Source of the DNA: Plazaster borealis
Taxonomy: Eukaryota; Echinodermata; Asteroidea; Forcipulatida; Labidiasteridae
DNA length: 64,000 nt
Reading direction: 5' to 3'
Assembly (NCBI GenBank): GCA_021014325.1
Contig: CM037460.1
Location: 16,597,486 to 16,661,485 of the forward strand
Below the pieces are notes generated by a model. The model was given only the letters and a program-made list of their open reading frames with translations. It did not search any database and was not told where the DNA came from. Position numbers and translations under genes: made by a program. This document shows positions 22,576-34,500 of the stretch, piece by piece (position 1 is the stretch's first letter; every line of letters starts with the position of its first letter).

Positions 22576-25500
22576 CTGGAATTGACAAGAAAAGACAACA
22601 TCCCTGGAATATGACGACAGTGTTACAGTAAGATTGTGCCATTCTGTGGCACACTCAGTATACGGTGCCGGTGTGGCAAGAGATTCTTTCCCAAATAAAT
22701 TATACGTGCCCCCCACCCCCCCGCCAATGCGGCAAATTGTTTAAATATTTTGTCTGATACCTCCCAGTCAACTTCCTTCAGCCCATGATTATTTACCGTA
22801 AGGGAACACACATGTCACACACCGTGGGACAAAATCCCTTATGACACGGTATCATGCTCCTCGTGGAATTTATTGTACTCCTTGTACTTTTTTACTACTA
22901 TGGTAAGATCTTGGATGGAATCACTCTTCTAAAATATGTTTTCAGTCTACTTCACTCTACTTACCCGTAGAACCACTACTAATGCATTTTCCCTAACCGA
23001 CAGGTTTATTCCGCTAAGAGTTTTATATGCACGCAACAGCGCCCTCTCGGGTCCTGCCCACAATGCCCCGCTGGCAACAGCAGGTATTTCAAAGGACGCT
23101 GCAGTCATTGCAGCACACAGCCGGCGAGCGTCGACCAGAAACACATATGCTAGCCGACCCGCCATTTTAATAAATGGTGCAAGGGGCAAGCTACTGATCC
23201 CACCAGTGCGCTTGTAGGAGAAGTCGGGGACTTCTTTCTCTACCTGTTCCGCGAGCCCCTCGCCATTGCGACCATCCGCAACTACCACTCGGCGATTGCG
23301 GCAACGGGCTTTGCAGACAACTCCACCGTGTCAGTCAACCGGGCCCTGTCTCTACTGATCCGGGGCATGTTCGTGGAGTGCCCCCCCCGGCCCAGAAGCT
23401 AATACCTCTTGGGACTTATCCCATGTTTTACAAGCTTTGACGAAGCCTCCCTTCGAGCCTCTGGGTCAGGTCCTTTCACAAAGACATCAATCAAGGTGGC
23501 CTTTCTGTTAGCTGCAGCTACCGTTCGACGACGAAGCGAACTCCAGTCGCTGACAATCGATTCTGGGCACATCCGTTGGAAACAGGGAGGGATGCAACTG
23601 ATCCTCAGGGTGAGTTTCCTTACAAACAACCAGTCGCCATCTTTTCAGCCTTCAGACATTTTTCTACCGGAGCTTAAATTGAATGAAACCAGCTCTTCAT
23701 ACGTCCATTCCCCCATATCGATTGGCCTCGAAGAACACGATCGCCCGCTGGATAGTGCAGGCAATTAAGGCAGCCTCGGCAGATGCTTGGCCTACAACCC
23801 CGGAGACGCCAGCCCATGCTCATGAGGTTCGGGCTATGGTAGCGTCGTGGGCATTATTCATGGGTGTCCCAATCAACGACATCATCCAGGCAGCGTGCTG
23901 GAAGACAACAAGCACCTTCACGTCCTGTTACCTGAAGGTATCCTCCAACAGAGGGGAGAGTGGGGAGAGCAGTGCTGACAATGGCAAAGCCCTCTACCAG
24001 CCGAAGGGACAGGCCGGCCGAGATCCAGTAGTTCCACCGACCTGGGACATACAGTGAGTATAACCATTTTGGGTTTTCCTTTTGGGGCCTTTTCGTACTA
24101 GTTCAGCGGCGGCGGAACACTTTTAAAAGTGGGGGGCCCTTTTGTTCCTTATGTATTTTATTTCCATTTGCACAACATAGGTATGTTGGCACACACCGGC
24201 TATGTTGGGCTATTTGGGGTACAAAATAGACCCACACATGACTCTGACGGTCTTCCAGGAGTAGAGTAGACCAATCCCTAAAAGAAACTGTCAAATTTGG
24301 CCGTTATCGAGCATTTTCAAATATCTAAGTTCACGTGATTTATCTGAACCAATTCTTTTACGCAGATAAAACAAGATATTTGGAGTTAATTTTACTTTCA
24401 GCGATCTAAAAAGTGTACTACTGAACCAAATTCAACTCGACTGGGTTAACAACAGGAGCGATTGGCGCAGCTCTACGCCAAAATGCAATTTGCCCGTAAA
24501 AATGGCGTTTTTCGGGAACGATCGTTAGACAAAATTACTATACCTTATACATTGAACAACTACCACCATTCTGTGATTTGCCAATTGGCCATCAAGACGT
24601 GTTTTGTTAGATCGACTAAATGCAGATTGTGTCTACGTCATTCAGCCGCTAAGCTAATCGGATAACGTGGCGAGTGCGCATGCTCATAAGACGCATCCCG
24701 ACCGTGCCTCTAGTCTCTTTCTAGAATGGTGTCTTTATGAGCATGCGCACTTGCAGACAAGCATTTTTCAAAACGGCCGCACAAAAAATATTTTTTGATG
24801 AATTATCGGAAATAGGTTGATTTAATTTGTGAATATGTATATGTAAATATAATACAGGGTTGCTTGGAGTATTGAGACCATATGACTCATACAATAAAAT
24901 CTTGACTATTGACCTGAAGACAGCACAGAAAGTGGTTGATGGGAGTTGTTGATTTTTAATGTAAATACAATTAATTATGGTGGTGTTTCAGTGGGTGTGT
25001 TGTTCATCCTACCTTTTACAGAAATCAAAACAGGACAAAACAAGGTCACAATACTGCACCAATATACACGTTTCACTTTCAGATATAAAAAAAATGTACA
25101 GTGCAGCGACCCACACCACCCAGTACTCAGAGCTACATTATATACCTTGCACTTCAAAGAAGGACATTACAGTGTTGACTTGTTTCTATAAAGGGTTAGG
25201 TTTGGGGTTAGGGTTAGGGTTAAGGATGAGGGGAGGGTGAGGGTTAGGGTTAGGGTAAGGGTAAGGGTTTGGGGTAGTCTCGTGTGTGCTACTCGCACCA
25301 GCGGTGACTCGCACTGCAGGACTGGTGAAATGTGCATCGTGGGCCATTACTATTAACTATAATCTATTGTCCGGGGATGGCAACTCGCCTAAGTTTGGCG
25401 TTACTTGCTGGTTTTTTTTTTGTTATATGAATAAGATTATTTTGAGAAATGTAAAGGTGTGTATAATATTACAAAAGGTAGTTGTCAGTGAACCATAATT

Positions 25501-28500
25501 TGGTTTCAATAGCTCGATTAAAAGTTGGGGGGGGGGCAAAATGACTACATTTTCAAAAGTGGGGGGGGGGGGGCAACGGCCCCCTCGGCCCCCCGGTTCC
25601 GCCGCCGGTGTACTTGTTACCACAGGCCTCTTACTGCCATATTGTTTTCTTTTTGTATGTAGCCTAGGCACCCATCGGACTCAGTTGAGCCCTGGTCCTG
25701 CTTCCCATACGCTGACTCGCAGAAGCGAAGGCCAAGGAAGCCAGGCTAACGGCGGCGCCCTATTGGCCTACGCAACAGCTTATCGCGTCCCTCCACCTTC
25801 TCCCGGTGTAAGTCGATGCATTAGTAGTGGCTCTACTGGTAAGTAGAGTTAAGTAGACTTCCCAATCGCAGTGTGGTGGGAGTCTACGAATACTTACCCG
25901 TAGAGCATCCCTCCCTCCTCCTAACGACCGCTCGATCCTCTGATGGAGGTACCTCTGGGTGGCCTTCGAGAAAAGAGGAAGATAACATGGCGGTCGGGCC
26001 GCGGGGCATTGTGGGCAGGACCAGAGAGGGCGCTGTTGCGTGCATTATAAAACTCTTAGCGGATTAAACCTGTCGGTTAGGGAAATGCATTAGTAGTGGC
26101 TCTGCGGGTAAGTATTTGTTCGTAGACTCCCACCACACTACTGTGTTGGGGAAATTTGCACGATGGTCTGGAGTATGTTAGGGGCTGTCCAAAACCTTTG
26201 GTTAGTTAAAATCTATGTGCATACAGAGAATACGATGTGCTTTCTCAGGTTGTAAACTGGCTCAAGCACGCACACCCCTTCATAGACTTGTCCTAGTTTG
26301 TACACTCAGTTTTGGACTTAATTTGTAAGGTGCAAGATAGTATCAATTACTGCTCTTATCTATACCTTTGTTTCCGGACACACATCCAAGCGGTACACCT
26401 GCAGTACACGCACCAGCGCCATCTTGGCTTCCAATAAGGCAAATCGCATACCAATGCAGTTACGTGGTCCAAAGCCGAACGGCATATAGGTGCAGGCCTG
26501 GATGGAAGATTTCCTATCTGGACTGAATCTGTGTACAAACAAAAATCAGATTAATTCATACAGTGAGACGCAGCAAGGATGCTGGATATCTTTAAAAGGA
26601 AGATATTCCTTAGACCCAATACACATTTTGCCAAACTAACGCACCTCTCTGGGTCAAACTTTTCTGGATCGGGCCAATACTGCTCATCGTGGTGGATACC
26701 CCAGATGTTCATTAACACTCTCACCCCTTCGTCTATGGTCAGGCCATTGTAGGAAAACTTCTTGTTGCAGATTCGCCCAAATCTTTAATTTAAAACGAAA
26801 TCAAAAAGTGAGGCATTTAATTATATCAATCTTGTAAAACCAAATGAAAGACTCATCACACACTGTCGGGGAGGAATAATTATTCAAAAAATGCTCTCGT
26901 TTGTGTGCAGCTATCACTACGTCTTATTATGAAAGGGAATTTGTGAAAGTCAGATACAAAATCAGATCCGGAACCAATCTTCCGAGTAGTAAAATGAACT
27001 TACGCTGATATTGGTGGATAGACACGCAGGGCCTCACATATTACCATATCGAGGTACGTCATCTTCTTGACTACGTCATAACCTACGACGTCACGGCTGG
27101 GGGCTTTATCTTGGATCTCGGCATACAGTTTATCTTGTACGTCCGGGTTGAGGGCGAGAAGGTACGAGGCAAAGCCGAGCAAGGAACTCGTTGTCTCGTA
27201 CCCTGCCAATAAGAAAAGCATGGCCTGAAAAATGAAAGAAACGTCCATATGCAGTCATGAGAGACGGGACTCCATTTTGAATTAAATGTTGTAAAGCACA
27301 ATAGACTGTGGGCCGTGGCTCTGAAATCCCTCTAGATAACGATTCTTGTTCTCTCCGGAGGGGGTTTGGATGAAATTTGCACAAGTTGTAGATAATATGT
27401 GTCTAAGCAAGAATCCATTTGTTCCCACGCTCAAATGTTGCACATTAATGTTTAATTCACGGACAAAATTTCACATTTTCCAACATAAAGAAAAACATAA
27501 GAAAAACAGCGCCCTCATTTGACCAAAATAAATAGGCTTTCTCTAGCTAGTACAGTTAACCCCTTAAAAATTCACATTATGATGTGGAACCCTGTATAAT
27601 TTTAAAGATAATGTATGCTTACACCATTTCTAAAAGTTTGTATGCTTATATCACTATTGGAATACTATTTTTTCAACTGTACTTGGTGTTTATATTTGTT
27701 TGAATCTCTACACTATTTCCAGGCAATTAACAATTCAGGTATAACAAATGATACACGTGTAAATAACCTGAGTGAAAGGGGGGGGGGGGGTCAGTGCTGG
27801 CAAATAGATAAGCACACCATTTGATGTCGATTGTAAACTAACTGGAGTTTCTTATACACTTTTAACCCAAAAAGTATGTCAAAACAGCCCTAAGAAAAAG
27901 TGACAAAGCCAGATATTTCCTTCTTCTAATTTATTGACTGTCAAATTCAACTTGCATAATCAAAAATATAAATGCAGAATTAATTAAAGTATGTGTTTTG
28001 TACTTGAATTTTCCTCTCCCTAGAAATCGTTTTGTTTAGAGGATCCTACAAATGTTGTTATCATCTGTACAAAAAAACACACATTCCTTTGTGCATTCAA
28101 TTTTGTTCACACCACAGCTGTGTAAGAGTTTAAAAAAAGTCCCCTGTATAGATAACACATTCATAACTTACAAAAAGAAACATAATATCATGTCGAAATT
28201 GCCATAATTTATGTGCATTAAATAAGACAAAGGAATGCCCATTTAACAAATGTTAACCTTTCATTTAAACAATACAAATTGTGTGTAATGATTATTAATG
28301 AAGTGTGATAAGATTAAGAATTGAAATGTAAATGCAACATTATTGTTCCTTTTCAATATTTTCAATTTTGAAAAAATACATATAGATGCTCTATAGTGGT
28401 TGTGAACAAAATGAAACAAGTTAAAATAAGTACTTAAAATAGTGATGTTCTGGGAAAGTAGATCGGTGCCGGAGAATGATCTCAGATTAGATTACCAATT

Positions 28501-31500
28501 TCTAGTCAGTCAACTTGTCCCAATTTTATAAAACCTGTATGTAGCAGAATTGTTGCTTACTGGACTGTTGTCATTTCATTAAAAAAAGCTAACCATAGTA
28601 ATACTGAAACGTTTGCACATTATTCGTAGTTAAGGAACACGTTGCCTTGGAATGGGTGATTTGGGCAATAAAAAGCGTTTGAAAGCGTTCGTTAATGAAT
28701 ATGGTAATGAATATGGTTGGAAAGATGTTTTACAAGTAGAATATACATGTAATAGTTGACACAAATATGCCTTGAAATTGTGTAGTTTTCCTTTTAATTT
28801 GTGTTAGTTCATAAAGTAAAAGGAAAACCACACATTATTTGAGGCATATTTGTGTGGATCATTATGTTTTACTTTTAAAATAATAGCAATAATAATATTA
28901 CGCAGTTCTTATAGCGCTTTATCTACTCCCGATGGGCGTCTCAAAGCGCTCAGTATTTGTCCTATACAAGATATGTGGAGCTACGTGTTAAAGTATGAGA
29001 CCTATTCCTTTATAGCACCATTAATGGTTTACAAGGTGCTGTGGCGCAATATGCAGCCAATCAAACCAGGAACACCGAGGCGAACCCCTTCTCTTTACTA
29101 TAAGTGCACCATGTTCTTTTGAGTGCATTACACAACACACGGGACCTACGGCTTTACGCCCCATCCGAAGGACGAAGCAATAATGTTAAAGTGTCTTGCT
29201 TAAGGACACAAGTGTCACGGCCGGGACTCGAACCCGCACCCCGCTGATCAGAAACACCGGAGCTTGAGTTCGGTGCTCTTAACTGCTTGGCCACGACACG
29301 CCATAAAACATCATACCAACCATATTAATTTCAAAACAAAGGTTTTTTAAATGCTTTTTATAGCCCAAGTCGCCTAATTCAAGGCAACGTGTCTCCCTTT
29401 AAAGGCATCGTACACGTTTGGTAATTGTCAAAGACCAGCGTTCTCATTTGGTGTATCCCAACATATGCATAAAACAACAAGCCTGTGAAAATTTGGGCTC
29501 AATTGGTCATCGAAGTTGCAAGAAAATGATGAAAGAAAAAACACCCTTGTTGTACAAATGTGTGTGCTTTCAGATAGGAATAAAAGGCTTCTAGCTAGAA
29601 GTCTTTTATTATTTTAGTGAGAAATTACCTCTTTCTCAAAAACTACGTTACTTCAGAGGGAGTCGTTTCTGACAATGTTTTATACTATCAACAGCTCTCT
29701 GTTGCTCGTTACCAAGTCAGTTTTTATGCTAATATATATTTTAAGTAAATACCAAACGTGTACGATGCCTTTAAGTTTCCAACGTGACATAACGTAGAAC
29801 ATGAGTGGGAAGTAATGCATGCAAAAAGGACATCTTGATCATAACTGATACTCGTGCTTGACTGGCTGAAATAGAGCCCATGGGACTAACTACATGAACA
29901 TATACCAATGTTATGCCAGGTTGAAAACTTAAAGGGAGACACGTTGCCTTGGATTAGGAGCAGATGATAAGGTTCCCTTTCTTTTTCAAAGAAGAACTTG
30001 ACCGGAGCAATCAAACTCTCTTTTCAGCAGGCTCCAAGTCCTCCTCTCTGATGTGAGAAGATTCACTGCGATCTGGTTGGAGAAAACAAATACATAACAA
30101 AAATAAGTCCCGTTTCAATTAATACTTTTGGCACCAATGATTTTTTTTAAATGTAAACAATAATACTTTTCAATAGAGATAAACATAACCATTGTTATGT
30201 AAGAAGGGCCAAAGTTCTAAATTGTACACTTTTTAATTTGAAACAAAAAGAAGCAAAACAAGTTTTAAAAATACAAATTTGTTCTACCCATCGTGATTGT
30301 GCGATACATAAACAAAACAGTTAAAACAACATGTTGAATGTTGACCAATTTATTTCTACTCACCGCCCAACTGTAGCTCTATCAACTTAAAACAATGGAA
30401 ATGTTGATAGAAAATACATAAAAAGCAAGAGAATACTTTTTGGGGGTACTGAGTGAGTCTGACTGGGAGAAATAATGCACCAGTCACAACTGAATGTTCA
30501 AACTTGAAACAGTTTTCTAAAATCTAACCTTCAGCAGCAGGCACAGGTTCCTTATCTTGCTTCTGCTTGGCAAGAGTACAACCCGTCGTTGTTTTGTAGC
30601 ATCCGTGAAATATTGGTAGCACTTCTGATGAAAACCACCATCGTTAGGTATTTGGGTAGTGCAGCGCAAGCTGCATCACCGCCATTCTTGCAAGAAAAAC
30701 CTCGCTATTTCAGCTGATTTTCCGTCAAGTTTCTTCCGAATCTGCACACACTGTTTGTTATTGTCCATGATGTCTCCGTTATAGGTGTTAAAGCTTCATG
30801 AGTATCATACAAATAGGCATAACACCGTAAATTAGAATGCTTCTCGCTTTCTTCTTCTGCCATGATGTTGCGAACATGGCGATCAGCAGGGCAGGGTTTG
30901 TTTATGTAAAGCGCATTTTAGGGATTGGCACAATATCAACATTGCGCAACATTTTGCTCAATCTAAGATTGAGCGCTCACAATGCGAATGCAGAATGAGC
31001 AGCGCAGTCTTCAAATTGTGCAAGTCCGTAAATGCGCTTCGCTTCGTTGCAACGCGTCGCTTTGTCCACCCGCGCCTATCCATAAGACCAATTTTGATTG
31101 GTCAGCTCCCCCGATGAGGACTAAATTTCATTGGACAATCTACTTGTGTCTGGCTCGTTCACCGTACAATTCAGGGCGATTTTTGTCCTCAAATTAAGCA
31201 ATAATGTGCAACATTTGCGCGCGGGAACAAGCAAAAATGGCAATTTTGTATTATTATCTTCATTTTTGAGTGGTTACTGTGTAAACCCCCAGTTGGAGAG
31301 AACAAGCTTGCAAGATACGAGCGGACGGCCCACGGTCTACAATAGATGTGAGTTTATGAGGTACCAAGGAAGGGCCTCAAGACCCTCCTCGGTCGGTCCT
31401 CCTTGTTTCAGGAGGAGCAAACAATGTCTCGGACCACCAAAACAGCAGTACAACAATACCGTATAAATCATGATTAAGCATGGATCTCGATCAACGATCT

Positions 31501-34500
31501 ATTGAGACCTCATCATAAATTTATTTTGTTTGTTCGATCGTAGAGCTCTATGGTTTGATATTACCTGGGCTGTGACTTCGTCGTTTGTTAACGCCCTCTT
31601 GCGTTTCATTTTGTGAAGCCCGTTTCCGGCCACGTCATCTGTTGGTTCTGGAGCTTCTGTTGGTTCTGGAGCTTCGTTGTGTGCATTTAGCATTAATTGC
31701 AACATGTCAATCTTCTGCAATGAGAAATGACGGATCATTTACACAACTATTAAGGTGCACAACTATTAAAAATGTGCACCGGGGAAACCAATCCAGAACT
31801 TTAATTTGCGGCAACGCCATGCCGTGCGTAAATATTTCTGTAAGTGTATGGGAGGATGGTGGTTCTGTAATACAATTCATCACAGCATAATTTGTTGAAC
31901 AGCGTCCTCTATGATCTTCTGTTTTGAGACAGTCTCGTTTAGGGCTTCCATTTCTTAGTGTTGTTCCCAAAGTAAGTGAACTTGTGCTCGATCCCCGCCA
32001 TGCTCTTATCAACTATCTGCTGATTCCAAGTTTAGCACGTTAATTTGGTCTGTTTTATTTTTTAAACATTTTTGTAATATTCATTTAAGTATAGTTTTTT
32101 TTCTTAATAAGGTGTTCGAGTGAAACTCGGAACACCCCTTGTTTTTAGCTGTTCCAACCTACTGTCGGAACAGGTTTTGTTTTCGTCGAGATTTTTATTA
32201 TTTTTATTATTATTATTATTATTATTATTCTTTCTACCTGCCTAAATCCCCATAGCTTTTGTGCACAATTTAGTTTCATTCTTTAAAAAAACCCTTAGTA
32301 AATATGAAAGACTTAAATCTAATATTGTATTGAAGCTTCTGTCATGAAGTTGTTGTAAAATCTAATTAGCCTAAATTAATTAATTAGTTTACTTAGTTAT
32401 AATGACATGAATATTTAATTAGCCAATCTTATTACCGCCATATCTCAAAACATATACCCCCGATCGTCAAACTTTTTTCAGTTTTAGACTTCTGGGATAA
32501 TGTAGATGAGTTTGCCGGCCTAAAATGCAGAACGACGTCATCATGACGTCATTTATTTGGGTGTTTTCACCCGTGTACAAACACATGGGGATTGTGAAAA
32601 CAAATCCGACTTCTAGAAACATAATTTTTCAATTGAGCTCAAGTTTAACGTCCTAGAGTACACAAATGTTTCTTAAAACAAGACAGATTTTATTGAAGGT
32701 CAGTTTAAAAGCATCAAAACTTATTAAAACATAGTCAGTCGAGAAAAAACCCAAATTATCAGGCAAATTTAACGCCATGGGTACACTGCCTAGAATTTGA
32801 TATGTGTTTATATACAAAAATTAGTGAATTTTAAAACTTTTTAAACGATTGAGGGCGCTATACGAGTTTAACGGTGCAGTTATTTGCTTGTTTCAACTCG
32901 CGATCAAGTCCTAAACCCTTTATGACCCGTGTTGTTGCGTTTTTTTGTAGAATATACATATAGTCATCATTCCAGTCGCCGACTGACACAAGTTCAATCA
33001 CAACAATCGAGAATTATTTGTCTGGCTCTCAGCGCAGCGTCTTGTGACCGCTCTAATTAGATCGTTATTCAGGTTTCAGCGTGGACGTGATAAATAGACC
33101 GCCGTGTTCTGAGACGATGTGCCGGCGTGGTAGACTTGTCTGCGCTTGGGTCCCGTTCGCTGAAAAACGATATGTTTTAGGTTTATTACGCAAAGGCATT
33201 ACTTCAGGAAACCGCCGTGTAGCAAAAAGAAAAACTTACTGGTGGTTGCAATAAAGCAATAAAAAGAACGGTCAGTGTTGGATTTGGGGGTGTGAAGAGC
33301 CAAAATTACAATACACTCATATCCCATATGAATTTACTGTTTTAGCCAAAACAATAATTGTTACATTTACGATTTTAATACAACAGCATTTAGCTTTACA
33401 TGCATTTACAGTTATTTTTTAGTAAACCCGTAACCGTTTCTGAAACAGTCAGTTACATGTGTTCAGCCCTGTTCATACTTCCTGCGAATGCAAATGCGAA
33501 GTGAATATTGACGTCACAAATTCGCAACGAATATTTCGCAAGAATTGAGCCAAGCTCAACTTTTGCGAATATTCGCAGCGAAAACAGAGTTGTGACGTCA
33601 AATTCACGTCAAATTCGCTTCGCATTTGCAGGAAGTATGAACCGGGCTTAACCGGTCGCATTTATAACAGTCCAATTTTCGCGACACTTTTTGAGGTTGA
33701 TTTTTTAACAAATTTCGCGACTTTTTTTGAGGTTGATTTTTTAACATTATTTTATCCGAACTGTAATAACGCAGATGTTTAAGCGGTTGATCGGATGGTT
33801 AACCGTGTGTCCGTCACAGGTAGGCTTACAAAGCCTGAGCATTTACAGTTGTTTTTCTAATTGTTTAACCGTATCTGAAATGGTTGGTAACACGCGTTTC
33901 ATTAACAAAAAAAACCCCATTAACACAACCACTCTAACGATAAAAAACATTGGGTCTTCATTGCAACATTTTGACTTTGCGCAATCACCCTGCAAAATAA
34001 ACGATCATGTGCAATTGATTTGTTGTGCAACGCCCTCTAGCGTTCAATGTTTCTTGCAACTAATGCCGCACGCAAAGTAATGAAATAACAAAGACTTAAG
34101 CCTGTAAATTGGAAACGATAAGGGTGTGTGTGGCATGAGATCGTTTGCTGTGCAAATCGTGATCGCAATTATTATGGTCAGCATTTCACAGCACTTTTCA
34201 AGTGAATTTTTCAACATTTATCCGAACCATACAATTGTGAACGTTTAACTGTAAGATCTGTCACTTAACCGGGTAACCGTCAAGGCTGCCTGCGCATTCA
34301 CGGTAATTTTTTTTTTTTTTAAAGTGTAGCCGTTTCTGAAACAGTTGGCAACCCGTGTAACAGCAGTTTCATAAACAACACTTCAAGTAAAATAAACTGT
34401 TTACACAGCCGGCATGTGATCAAAAACATTGATCTCTTCATTCTTCCTTGCAGCATTTTGACTTTGCGCAATCGCCCATCGCAAAAGCGAGCATGCGCAA

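Larger units (their letters stand above)
22945..26152 (+). mobile_element. DIRS-like tyrosine-recombinase retroelement, internally deleted, in P450 intron 12
   Basis: Long inverted terminal repeats: about 22950-23070 (TTACCCGTAGAACCACTACT onward) against 25985-26110 reversed. A third complementary block at 25815-25905 (GTGGGAGTCTACGAATACTTAC) resembles the internal complementary region of DIRS elements. A tyrosine recombinase remnant follows the left repeat; gag and RT/RNase H are absent. Unit B lacks the insertion (TTTTTTCAATTTGCATGATGG near 62795). A hAT element is nested at 24104-25610. Confidence 0.72.
27303..31338. mobile_element. 4-kb terminal-inverted-repeat DNA transposon in P450 intron 9
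   Basis: Ends AGACTGTGGGCCGTGGCTC and, reversed, AGACCGTGGGCCGTCCGCTC, with further similarity (TTGTTCTCTCC...GGGGGTTT) about 40-60 bp inside. Flanked by ACAAT, or ACAATAGA if the shared bases are counted. Unit B has the empty site GCACAATAGGTGTGAG at about 63937. The AT-rich interior holds other insertions and a decayed gene (30000-30870). Superfamily not determined. Confidence 0.78.

Noticed and set aside
26353..26366. Premature stop (TAG) in P450 copy A after CPETKV
   Set aside because: The frame is meant to leave at AAG|GTATAG; exon 13 at 22575 continues in phase with a CYP3-like C-terminus in both copies.
29218..29302. tRNA gene on the minus strand
   Set aside because: A and B boxes are present, but the head runs into a SINE body with a simple-repeat tail; no proper acceptor-stem closure.
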